From CALKAL01 sp051846895 (GTDB taxonomy: Bacteria > Bacillota > Bacilli > Bacillales > Alkalibacillaceae), in the NCBI GenBank assembly GCA_051846895.1, contig JBPYCQ010000018.1, positions 1 through 50,483 on the forward strand: DNA of 50,483 nt. Direction: 5' to 3'. The notes beneath the pieces are model-generated. The model was not told the DNA's origin, searched no databases, and saw only the letters and a list, made by a program, of their open reading frames with translations. Shown piece after piece: positions 43,225 through 50,483 of the stretch; the first letter of the stretch is position 1, and the number at the start of each line of letters is the position of its first letter. Position numbers and translations under genes: made by a program.

Positions 43225-44094
43225 CTATTTTGATACATTAAAAAGCTCATAATATTCATCTTTATCAAAATTACCTGACTCAAGCGCATCTTTAAACCAA
43301 GAATAGGCTTGTTTACTCATCTCTCTTACTACAAATTTCTTATTAAATTGACTCGCGAGCTCTTTAATTTTTATGAGATTAATTAGATCATCCTCATTGT
43401 GTAAAATAAACTGGTATTCTTCTTGATTTTGTTCATTGTTGTAAACAAAATATACTTTCCAGGCAAAATCAGTACTGCCCCCACCGAATCGGGCGTGATC
43501 ATAGACGACGCGTAGATAAGGATGAACATCGATATAATTTATTTCGTCGTAGGAGATAACCGATTTTTCACCTTTCCAATTACTCGTAATGAGTCCATCT
43601 TCTTTATGAATCCCTTGATAATCAGTAAACATAACATAGCTATAAATAACAATAAAAACAGTTAAACATGATATTGAGATTGTTAACATTTTTTTCCTTT
43701 TGATATCCGAAAGTAAACGATAACCGAGAAGAGTAATTAATATGGCAAAAGATACGAAATAAATGGCACCTATTGTATCACTTGATGAAAAGGCAAAAAC
43801 AACATAATCATCAGCATGAAAAACTTTTCTTTTTAACTCTTCATATGAAAAAAGGAAATTAAATATCGCCGGGATTAAGATAAATAAATATAAAAATATT
43901 GTAATCCAAAATTTTTTATTCTCTTTAAATGACTCTAATGAAGTTCTAGTTATTTGGCCGATGATAAAAAGTGGTAAACAAATGACAACGATTAAAAACA
44001 ATGAAACTAGTATACTCTCATTGTAAAAAAGCGCACCTGTAATACCAAAAAATATACTTATAGCGATTAAAATGATACCGAATATTTTTCTCAT
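43225..44094 (-). CDS. Membrane protein with C-terminal soluble domain, unknown
   Basis: 289 residues from ATG 44094, seven bases from TAGGAG; ATG 44100 is only one base from it. About five membrane helices in the first 160 residues, then a cytoplasmic or external domain with beta-rich stretches (GLITSNWKGEKSVISYDEINYIDVHPYLRVVY) that recalls small PH-like bacterial domains, and a helical end. No family is certain. It is divergent from DUF4317. Confidence 0.5.
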   Translation of the reverse strand: MRKIFGIILIAISIFFGITGALFYNESILVSLFLIVVICLPLFIIGQITRTSLESFKENKKFWITIFLYLFILIPAIFNFLFSYEELKRKVFHADDYVVFAFSSSDTIGAIYFVSFAILITLLGYRLLSDIKRKKMLTISISCLTVFIVIYSYVMFTDYQGIHKEDGLITSNWKGEKSVISYDEINYIDVHPYLRVVYDHARFGGGSTDFAWKVYFVYNNEQNQEEYQFILHNEDDLINLIKIKELASQFNKKFVVREMSKQAYSWFKDALESGNFDKDEYYELFNVSK

Positions 44095-44190
44095 TTTCAT
44101 CTCCTATTGTTTAATACAAAAAGATTTATATACTTTTATGATACAATGATTAAATGTATTCGTAAAATACAGCATAGGAGCGGGGCAAAA

Positions 44191-45381
44191 TTGAACAAAA
44201 AAGATATCGCAAATATACGTAAGCAGTTTAAAGTGGATAATGATTTATTAAGAGTGAAAGACATTTTTAATGTGTATATTATGAAAGAATCAAGTGAAAT
44301 CTATCATCATCAAAGTCTACCATTTGAGATGCTAGAACAGGAACAGCAAGAGTTATTTATGGGCAATTTTAAGAAAGTATTATCTGGTCAATTAGATGAG
44401 AAGTTGTTTGAGCTGAAGTTTCAACGTGAGATAGAAAATAGTAGTCAACTCATACTTCATCAAGGTTTATTAAGCCAAGAAACAGACGAATGGAAAAATC
44501 ATATGCTTCAACTTGTTGAGAAAATGTTGGATGAAAAGCAATATGAAATGGATATTGTGGTCACGTTCATTCGAGGCGAATATATGAAGCCGATGAAGGC
44601 AGGTAACGAAGAAGCAGAAGCGAGTGAACGAGATACGGTTTATTCCCATTCATTTATATTATGTAGTGTGAATAAAACACAAGATCCGAAGAAAGAATTA
44701 CTTTTCGATTATGTTGAAAAAGAATTTAAATATAATATCGTCGTTGATCCAATTATTAATCTCAAGGCACCAATATCAGGTTTTCTATTTCCGTGTTTTA
44801 CAGACAATGCTGCTGATGTGAATCGTGTTCTTTATTCCGCAGGAAAAGCGAATGATTTGGACTACCATTTTATCGAAGAAGTATTGAATGCTGAAGAAAC
44901 GATGACAGCAAAAGAAGATAAAATTGTTTTTGAAGAAATCGTTAAAAAGGTTGCAGGTGAGCAAATAAATACGACGACTCTATCAAATGTATATGATGAA
45001 ATTCAGCGGGTAGTTGATGAAAATGACGATGACGAAATACCTAAATTAGACTATCGCGATGTAGAACATGTTTTGACAAGTAGTGGGGTAAAGGATGTCA
45101 ACACCGAGAAAGTGGAAGAAGCGTTTAAGACCGTTATTGATGATGAAAAACATGAGTTTAAGGCAAGTAACGTTGTGCCGAAGTATAATAAAAAGTCAAT
45201 CAAAATCGAGACAAAGGCAGCGAATATTTCCGTTAGCCCACAGGATTTGAGATATGTCCGTCAAGTTCAAATGGGTGGGAAGCTTTATTTAATGATTGAG
45301 TTAGAGGAGAACCCGTTAATTGAAGGGTTTGAAATGATTCCAGAAGCGTTGTTTCACAAGGTTGATGAGGGGAAAAAGTAA
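44191..45381 (+). CDS. DUF4317 family protein
   Basis: 396 residues from TTG 44191, close behind AGGAGCGG; that start gives the usual NKKDIANIRKQFKVDNDLLRVKDIFNVYI. Other family features are QLILHQGLLSQETDEWKN, FPCFTDNAADVNRVLYS and the C-terminal SVSPQDLRYVRQVQMGGKLYLMIELEENPLIEGF. The role of DUF4317 proteins is not known. They are common in Firmicutes as cytoplasmic proteins. Confidence 0.8.
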   Translation: MNKKDIANIRKQFKVDNDLLRVKDIFNVYIMKESSEIYHHQSLPFEMLEQEQQELFMGNFKKVLSGQLDEKLFELKFQREIENSSQLILHQGLLSQETDEWKNHMLQLVEKMLDEKQYEMDIVVTFIRGEYMKPMKAGNEEAEASERDTVYSHSFILCSVNKTQDPKKELLFDYVEKEFKYNIVVDPIINLKAPISGFLFPCFTDNAADVNRVLYSAGKANDLDYHFIEEVLNAEETMTAKEDKIVFEEIVKKVAGEQINTTTLSNVYDEIQRVVDENDDDEIPKLDYRDVEHVLTSSGVKDVNTEKVEEAFKTVIDDEKHEFKASNVVPKYNKKSIKIETKAANISVSPQDLRYVRQVQMGGKLYLMIELEENPLIEGFEMIPEALFHKVDEGKK

Positions 45382-45405
45382 GGCTATACAATCTATCACT
45401 TTACC

Positions 45406-45433
45406 TTGTTTAAGTTTCATTTTTGACTATAAT
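45406..45433 (+). promoter_or_regulatory. SigA-type promoter of the heptad-repeat gene
   Basis: TTGTTT (45406-45411), 16-bp spacer, TATAAT (45428-45433). The 13-base stretch TTTTGACTATAAT is also present at the 39958 promoter. Confidence 0.6.
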
Positions 45434-45454
45434 TATAGGTAAGGGGTGAATGCG

Positions 45455-45997
45455 TTGGAAAATGATTTATTACAACAAATACTTGGTAAATTGGAAGAAA
45501 TTCAAGAAGAGCAAGTACAAATGAAGCAAGATATCAACGGCTTGAAACAAGATATCAACGGCATGAAACAAGATATCAACGGAATGAAGCAGGATATCAC
45601 TGAAATTAAAGCGGAACAACAATTGATGAAGCAGGATATCACTGAAATTAAAGCGGAACAACAATTGATGAAGCATGATATCACTGAAATCAAAGTGGAA
45701 CAACAATTGATGAAGCAGGATATCACTGAAATTAATGCAGAACAACATGAAATGAAACAAACTATTAGCAGTATGAAACAAGATATTAGTGACATCAAAG
45801 CAGAACAACACGAAATGAAACTAGAAATTAATAAAATTAAGGAAGAGCAAGACCAAATTAAACAAGCTGTACTCGAAACAAATGAACGCACTAAAGAAAT
45901 AGCTAATAAACTTGGTGAGCATGACGGATTAATTGAAGTCATTGGAATGCGAACACTAAAGCAAGAGGCCCAGTTGAAAAGAGTTACTTCTCTATAA
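45455..45997 (+). CDS. Coiled-coil protein with 7- and 14-residue internal repeats
   Basis: 180 residues from TTG 45455, six bases after AAGGGGTG. The centre has three tandem 7-residue units (MKQDING-like) then four 14-residue units (MKQDITEIKAEQQL-like), followed by more degenerate ones (MKQDISDIKAEQHE). Heptads place M/I/L at a and d positions, so a long rod is expected, probably a homo-oligomer. DNA copies are nearly identical (21- and 42-bp steps), so copy number can change by slippage. No membrane or enzymatic motif. Terminator follows at 46103. Confidence 0.68.
   Translation: MENDLLQQILGKLEEIQEEQVQMKQDINGLKQDINGMKQDINGMKQDITEIKAEQQLMKQDITEIKAEQQLMKHDITEIKVEQQLMKQDITEINAEQHEMKQTISSMKQDISDIKAEQHEMKLEINKIKEEQDQIKQAVLETNERTKEIANKLGEHDGLIEVIGMRTLKQEAQLKRVTSL
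45520..45830 (+). repeat. Tandem 21-bp and 42-bp coding repeats
   Basis: Units begin with (A/T)TGAA(G/A)CA(G/A)GATATCA at about 21-bp spacing first, then 42-bp spacing. They encode the heptad units of the coiled-coil protein. Confidence 0.75.
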
Positions 45998-46102
45998 TCA
46001 AGATTATTTTTCCAGACACATTTCATTCTATAAATTTGATAATTAAAGAATAATTGCTATAATATAATAGTAAATATAGTAAATCGCTTTTCACATATAT
46101 AG

Positions 46103-46137
46103 GGACATGTGTACACAGTTGCACACGTCCTTTTTTT
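46103..46137 (+). terminator. Terminator of the coiled-coil gene
   Basis: GGACATGTG pairs with CACACGTCC (one mismatch), followed by seven T. Confidence 0.75.
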
Positions 46138-46180
46138 ACGAAAGATAAAACTATAAAAGCTAGGTGTTGATCATAAATAA

Positions 46181-46579
46181 ATGAAAAAATTTCTTTTTGC
46201 TCTTTTAGGGTTTATATCGTTTGGTCTTGGGGTTGCTGGTGTCATATTACCAGTTCTTCCTGGTGGTCCATTTTTCCTATTCGCTGCATATTGTTTCGGG
46301 AAAAGCTCAGAACGTGTTGAGAAATGGTTTATGAGTACATCATTTTACGAGAATTACGTAGTTAGATTCCGAGAGAAAATTGGAATGACTAGAAAAGAAA
46401 AAATCCGTATTAACATCATAGCGGATAGTTTTATCGTGTTATCAATAGTGATTGTTGATATTCTTTTCGTAAGGGTGATCATGGTTTTGCTTGCGCTTTA
46501 TAAACATTATTATTTCATTAAAAAAATTAAAACGATCACACAAGAAGAATTAGAAGCGGAACTATTAAAGACGAATTAA
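46181..46579 (+). CDS. YbaN/DUF454 small inner-membrane protein
   Basis: 132 residues with the DUF454 beginning GVAGVILPVLPGGPFFLFAAYCFGKSSERVEKWF and two more C-terminal helices. These proteins are found in many bacteria, role unknown. A stop codon lies right before ATG 46181 in this frame, so the start is fixed, although its ribosome site (AGGTG) is distant. The second 21-bp array starts 16 bases after its stop. Confidence 0.78.
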   Translation: MKKFLFALLGFISFGLGVAGVILPVLPGGPFFLFAAYCFGKSSERVEKWFMSTSFYENYVVRFREKIGMTRKEKIRINIIADSFIVLSIVIVDILFVRVIMVLLALYKHYYFIKKIKTITQEELEAELLKTN

Positions 46580-46594
46580 TGATCACGGCCTTTA

Positions 46595-46731
46595 TGTAGA
46601 TAGAACTTTGTTTTACGTAGATAGAAGGCACTTTCATGTAGATAAAACTCCGCACCATGTAGATAGCAAGCATTTTTATGTAGATAGAAATACCATTCCA
46701 TGTAAATAGACGGCCGAACTATTGTAAATAA
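46595..46731. repeat. Seven-copy 21/22-bp array with the same TGTAGATAG motif
   Basis: Motif starts at 46595, 46616, 46637, 46658, 46679, 46701 and 46723: four steps of 21 bp, then two of 22. Copies are TGTAGATAG or close variants (CGTAGATAG, TGTAGATAA, TGTAAATAG). The unit, spacer length and setting after a gene match the 37123 array. The two 22-bp steps break any shared reading frame, which argues against a protein. Outer segments such as AAGGCACTTT and AAAGTGCCGT are complementary. Confidence 0.9.
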
Positions 46732-46831
46732 AGTGCCGTCTTTCTTATATGTTTCATATAATCCATTCTGTTCATCGCGAGACGCAGCATATTACTTCTG
46801 TAATACAATTCAAATCAAGGAAGTGAATACA

Positions 46832-47523
46832 TTGAAAACAATCGGGCTTATCGGTGGGATGAGCTGGGAATCAACCGTAACTTATTATCAACTGATAAAC
46901 GAAGAAGTGAAAAGTCGGTTAGGTGGCTTACATTCTGCGAAAATTTTAATATATAGTGTTGATTTTGCAGTAATTGAGCGTTTTCAAAGAGAAGGTCAAT
47001 GGGAACAGGCCGGTATGTTATTGGGGGAAGTTGCTTATTCATTAGAGAGAGCAGGTTCTGACTTCATTATCATTGGTACAAACACAATGCATAAGGTCAT
47101 TGAACAGATAGAAGAGAAGATTAGCATTCCTATCATACATATAGCTGATGCAACTGCAAAACAAATTAAAAACCAAAATATGAGTAGAATTGGATTATTA
47201 GGCACGAAATACACGATGGAACAGGATTTTTATAAATCCAGAATAGAAGCTGAGGGAATTCAAGTTTTGGTCCTAATGAAGCAGAAAGAGAAAAGATCAA
47301 CAAGGTCATTTTTGACGAGCTGTGCTTAGGTAAAATTGAACCAGCATCTAAGGAATATTATTTTAAAATGATTAATCAACTTGCTGCGCAGGGAGCTGAG
47401 GGAATTATTCTTGGTTGCACGGAGATTGGATTATTAATTTATCAAAAAGACGTGGCGATCCCGCTATTTGATACGACAAAAATTCATGCAGTTGAAGCAG
47501 TAAGCCTGGCACTTGAGAAATAA
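46832..47523 (+). pseudogene. Aspartate/glutamate racemase-family protein, frameshifted
   Basis: TTG 46832 follows AAGGAAGTG. The N-terminal part has the racemase pattern IGLIGGMSWESTVTYYQLINEEV and IIGTNTMHKV (a TNTMH catalytic region), then IGLLGTKYTMEQDFYKSRI. The frame breaks near 47264-47273; one added base would continue as VPNEAEREKINKVIFDELCLGKIEPASKEYY... to GIILGCTEIGLLI, with the second catalytic Cys, and stop at 47523. Both active-site regions remain. It would interconvert L- and D-Asp or Glu if intact. As it stands, translation ends at 47329. Confidence 0.78.
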
Positions 47524-47545
47524 AATGTGCCAGGCAGTTTTTTAT

Positions 47546-48970
47546 TTAAAAAATAATCAAAGCAAATATGGTACTTATAATTAATCCGATGACGACTGGT
47601 AGGAAGCTTTTTCTAACTAGGTCAATGACGGATATTTTTGCAAATCCAGCAATCGCGATAATAGGTGACCAAGCGACAAGTGTACCACCGCCTACCCAGA
47701 TCGCACCTACTTGCCCGATTGATGCAAGGGTCGTTGGGTCAACACCAGTTACAGCCAATGAACCTGACAGTGACCCGATTAATGGTAGACCAGAGAAGCC
47801 AGAACCATCAAGCCCAGAAACCATTCCTAAGATGAGTAAGCCAAATGCTGTGAAAAAGGCGTTATCTGGAATATACGCTTGCCCTTCTTGGACGAGGTCG
47901 AATAAAAATGATGGTGTTGCATCTTGACTGGTACCAAATATTTGACCGGCTAATTCTCCATTTCCAATAAAGAAAAAAGCTGCAACGGGAATGACGAGCC
48001 CCATCACTTTAAAGGCATAGACGAAGCCACTAATAATATGGTCACTTACTTCTTGTAATGACTTTTTATAGTTACGAAAGACTGACATAATAATGATTAA
48101 AATGAACGCTGTACCACCAACTAAGGCTGATCCAGCACCATCTTCAATAGGTGGAACGGCAGTCGTAAATGTGGCTAAAACAACGTAAGTGACAATGATT
48201 AAAAATATGGTTGGAACAAGGATTGCAAAGATTGGGCTGTGGATGCCCTTTTTTACTTCAGTGTCGTCTGTATTAATATTTAGGTCATCATCACCACTAT
48301 TTTCCCAGTCCTTCAAGTTTTGCTCTGACGGTTTTTTCATTGATTTACGAACCATAAAATAAGAAATAATTAGTGAAACGGCTCCAGCAATTAAAGATAA
48401 TATTAATGTTTGTTCTCCAATCGTACTTGCTTCCAATTGTTCACTACTTGAAGCGGTTAATTCTGGTGCTACTTTTAAGACGAAGTCAGATGAAAGTGCC
48501 ATACCATGGCCCGCAAGAGAAATGGCAATCGCTGCACCAAGTGGTGATAGGCCTGCTTTAATCGCAACCGGAATAAGCAGTGCTCCAATTAATGGAACTG
48601 CAGGTGCTGGCCAGAAAAATAAAGATAGGAAATACGTTATGACAACAAGTGACCAAAAAGCGAGTGGGCCATTTTTCATCACTTTTTGAAAAGGTTTCAC
48701 CATTTGCTCATCCGCACCAATTGTTTTGATGGAACGAAGTAATGCTGTCATAACGGCGATAATTAAGAAAATGTTAAATAGCTCATTTGCTGCTGTTAAG
48801 TTTGCGTTGAAAACTGCTTGAATTGCCTCGAGAATTGATCCAGTAAAAGACCATGCAATAATAAAAATCGATAATAATGCTGGAACGACAACATTTTGTC
48901 TAAAGACCATCGTTAAGATAATAAGAAGTGTTCCAACTAAATATAACCAATGTGGTGTTGTTAATTCCAT
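47546..48970 (-). CDS. Ion-transporter-superfamily permease (GntP/CitMHS-like), exact family unclear
   Basis: 474 residues from ATG 48970, after AAAAGGGGA. About 12 helices, with repeated hairpin motifs typical of this superfamily (FFWPAPAVPLIGALLIPVAIKAGLSPLGAAIAISLAGHGMALSSDF and GLDGSGFSGLPLIGSLSGSLAVTGVDPTTLASIGQVGAIWVGGGTLVAWSP). The middle loop is acidic (ENSGDDDLNINTDDTEVKK). It likely moves an organic acid or amino acid with H+ or Na+. It is convergent with the racemase gene, which may point to an amino-acid substrate, but this is a guess. Confidence 0.6.
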   Translation of the reverse strand: MELTTPHWLYLVGTLLIILTMVFRQNVVVPALLSIFIIAWSFTGSILEAIQAVFNANLTAANELFNIFLIIAVMTALLRSIKTIGADEQMVKPFQKVMKNGPLAFWSLVVITYFLSLFFWPAPAVPLIGALLIPVAIKAGLSPLGAAIAISLAGHGMALSSDFVLKVAPELTASSSEQLEASTIGEQTLILSLIAGAVSLIISYFMVRKSMKKPSEQNLKDWENSGDDDLNINTDDTEVKKGIHSPIFAILVPTIFLIIVTYVVLATFTTAVPPIEDGAGSALVGGTAFILIIIMSVFRNYKKSLQEVSDHIISGFVYAFKVMGLVIPVAAFFFIGNGELAGQIFGTSQDATPSFLFDLVQEGQAYIPDNAFFTAFGLLILGMVSGLDGSGFSGLPLIGSLSGSLAVTGVDPTTLASIGQVGAIWVGGGTLVAWSPIIAIAGFAKISVIDLVRKSFLPVVIGLIISTIFALIIF

Positions 48971-49091
48971 AAGCGAAAAATCCCCTTTTTCTAGGAATAT
49001 TGAAATCATTGATTATATTATGTGGATGGTTAGGCGTGTGTGAAAAATTGTCGTTATTTCTGGGGGGGGTGTGAGGTAAGGCATGTTTTAA

Positions 49092-49114
49092 TAATGTCAA
49101 TATATATGACATTA
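49092..49114. promoter_or_regulatory. Short palindrome upstream of the permease gene
   Basis: TAATGTCA and TGACATTA flank ATATATA. It lies 120 bases before the permease start, on the side of its promoter, and could be an operator. No strong terminator feature. Confidence 0.3.
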
Positions 49115-49180
49115 CAAAAATTAAGCTGGATTGTATAATCAAGTTAGCCACTAGCTAACTCTTTTACAAAAAAGTAAAAA

Positions 49181-49244
49181 GGTCATGTGAATTCTGCTAT
49201 ATTGAAAGTACCACCAATCGATATAGGAGTGAATTCACATGACC
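49181..49244 (+). promoter_or_regulatory. Extended -10 promoter inside a start-sequestering inverted repeat
   Basis: GGTCATGTGAATTC (49181-49194) is fully complementary to GAATTCACATGACC (49231-49244), which covers the transposase ATG. Between the arms lies TGCTATATT (49195-49203), an extended -10, so the element's own transcript starts after the left arm and cannot form the stem, while transcripts entering from outside can. Confidence 0.6.
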
Positions 49245-50315
49245 CAAGTAAAAGATAACATAAACTCACGTAAAGGAAAACACTTAACCTACGAAGAACG
49301 TGTAAAGATTGAAGGTTATAAAGAACTAGGATACTCAAATCGTAAGATTGCACTCATATTAGGTCGAGCAGCACAAACGATTAATAATGCGGTTAACCGT
49401 GGAACAGTGCGTACGATTAAGCAACGACAAGTTCATAACGACAAAGTATATGAATACGATCAATATAGCTATTCCGCTGATTCTGATTATCAAATTTATC
49501 TTCGGAACCGACAACACTGTGGACGAAGTCCAAAATGGTTACTGGATGATTCATTTACAAGCTGGGCAGACGAGAAGATGTTACATGAGGGTTGGTCACC
49601 AGATATGGTTGTGGGACGAGCGGTGAAAGAAAAACTCTTCCCGTCTGATCTTATCCCTTGTACATCAACGCTTTATCATTGGATTGATCGCGGTATCATG
49701 AAAACAAAAAACATTGATTTGCTTGAAAAGGTTTCTCGTAAACCAAGAAATGATTCCCCAACTTATCGAGAAAATCGCCGAGTACTCGGCCCGTCGATTA
49801 AAGACCGTCCAGAGAAAGTAGATACAAGAGAACAGTTTGGACATTGGGAAATCGACACATTAATTGGTACAAAAACAAAAGATGACCCTGTATTATTAAC
49901 GCTCGTAGAGCGAAAGACACGCTTCGAAATCATATTCAAGATTGATCAGAAGTCTCAAGATTATGTTGATCAAGCCATGAAGCAGCTTTGTGAAAGAATA
50001 GGTAATCAAGCGAGCAGCTTGTTCAAATCAATCACGTCAGACAATGGTTCTGAATTCGCCGGCATTTATGAAGCACTTACAGATATAACAGATGTTTACT
50101 TTGCTCGTCCCTATGCATCATATGAGCGTGGAACGAAAGAAAACCAACACAAGTTAATCCGTAGATTCATTCCCAAAGGGAAACGCCTAGCTGATATATC
50201 AGCTAACACAATCAACCGAATCCAGCAATGGATTAATAACATACCACGTAAAATATTAAGTTATCGTACAGCAAAGGAAGCCTTTTTGAAAGACCTACAA
50301 TTACTGGCAGGCTGA
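49239..50315 (+). CDS. IS30-family transposase
   Basis: 358 residues. N-terminal helix-turn-helix LTYEERVKIEGYKELGYSNRKIALILGRAAQTINNAVNRG, then the DDE core: HWEIDTLIGTK (D), SITSDNGSEFAGI (D) and ERGTKENQHKLIRRFIPKG (E), as in IS30. ATG 49239 follows AGGAGTG. The frame is complete, so the copy may be active. Confidence 0.95.
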   Translation: MTQVKDNINSRKGKHLTYEERVKIEGYKELGYSNRKIALILGRAAQTINNAVNRGTVRTIKQRQVHNDKVYEYDQYSYSADSDYQIYLRNRQHCGRSPKWLLDDSFTSWADEKMLHEGWSPDMVVGRAVKEKLFPSDLIPCTSTLYHWIDRGIMKTKNIDLLEKVSRKPRNDSPTYRENRRVLGPSIKDRPEKVDTREQFGHWEIDTLIGTKTKDDPVLLTLVERKTRFEIIFKIDQKSQDYVDQAMKQLCERIGNQASSLFKSITSDNGSEFAGIYEALTDITDVYFARPYASYERGTKENQHKLIRRFIPKGKRLADISANTINRIQQWINNIPRKILSYRTAKEAFLKDLQLLAG

Positions 50316-50328
50316 ATCCGCGCCATGA

Positions 50329-50374
50329 AATGTTTATTAGTAGGAGGGGCTAGCCCCTCCTACTAATAAACATT
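50329..50374. repeat. Perfect 46-bp palindrome in the IS30 3' region
   Basis: 23-bp arms (50329-50351 and 50352-50374) with no loop; the centre is GGGGCTAGCCCC. It lies 14 bases after the transposase stop. It would form a strong hairpin in RNA, perhaps acting as a terminator in both directions, though T runs are short. Confidence 0.88.
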
Positions 50375-50483
50375 AACAAATACAACACCAAGGAGATAGG
50401 GCTATTAAAAGACCAAAAGTTTTGAGTGTAAATATAGCAAAATCACAAAAACCTAAGTGGCTAACTTAAACTTGAAATTCAGA

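Larger units (their letters stand above)
49141..50467 (+). mobile_element. IS30-family insertion sequence
   Basis: Complementary ends AAGTTAGCCACT at 49141-49152 and 50456-50467 frame one transposase gene. Length 1327 bp is slightly more than usual for IS30 elements. The flanks show no clear 2-3 bp target duplication, so the exact outer limits could differ by a few bases. Inside are a start-codon inverted repeat and a perfect 46-bp palindrome near the right end. Confidence 0.85.

Noticed and set aside
45470..46026. Two long minus-strand open frames over the heptad-repeat gene
   Set aside because: They are by-products of the 21/42-bp repeats; the plus frame has promoter, ribosome site and terminator.

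Overview
The window looks like chromosomal DNA of a low-GC Firmicute, most likely a Bacillaceae member that can respire nitrate. The clues are AT-rich sequence, strong AGGAGG ribosome binding sites, frequent TTG/GTG starts, a GltC-like regulator beside glutamate dehydrogenase, a KatE-type catalase, DUF4317 and a narGHJI operon. Genus cannot be fixed by reading alone.

Layout. 1-1846 is an IS1182-family element whose transposase runs off the left edge. 2419-10465 is a compact four-gene anti-plasmid Wadjet (JetABCD) operon of the DUF2397/DUF2398/TIGR02680/DUF2399 subtype. Right behind it (10607-12247) is a split HipA-like unit: a kinase interrupted by one frameshift, then a HipA-N-like/HIRAN fusion. 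12.7-17.5 kb is accessory: a sugar-dehydrogenase-like beta-propeller, membrane and hypothetical proteins, a 235-bp MITE that inserted into the end of a gene with a 7-bp target duplication, a 53-aa membrane peptide, and a DUF6932/XRE toxin-antitoxin-like pair whose first gene is frameshifted. 17.7-19.8 kb is a YeiH-type exporter with a divergent LysR regulator.

20.0-31.1 kb is an anaerobic nitrate block: a truncated globin behind an FNR-like palindrome placed at about -41.5, a TDT transporter, a hemerythrin, two small unknown genes, overlapping narG-narH-narJ-narI, and on the opposite strand a NarK-type transporter with a C-terminal PAS domain. These genes together would import nitrate, reduce it at the membrane, and handle NO or O2 by-products.

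31.4-48.9 kb is mixed housekeeping and accessory DNA: an OB-fold membrane protein, a catalase with an altered active site, a membrane alpha/beta-hydrolase, a GltC-like regulator with gdhA, a MATE exporter, coiled-coil proteins, DUF4317, DUF454, a frameshifted aspartate racemase and an ion-transporter-superfamily permease. Two separate intergenic arrays of a TGTAGATAG motif with strict 21-bp spacing (11 copies near 37.2 kb, 7 copies near 46.65 kb) are the oddest non-coding signal. The right end (49141-50467) is an IS30-family element with a start-codon-sequestering inverted repeat and a perfect 46-bp palindrome.

The best candidates for something under-described are the HipA-kinase/HipS-HIRAN pair beside Wadjet, the phased 21-bp arrays, and the NarK-PAS fusion. 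Three genes each carry one single-base frameshift of the same sense, so assembly indels must be excluded before calling them pseudogenes.
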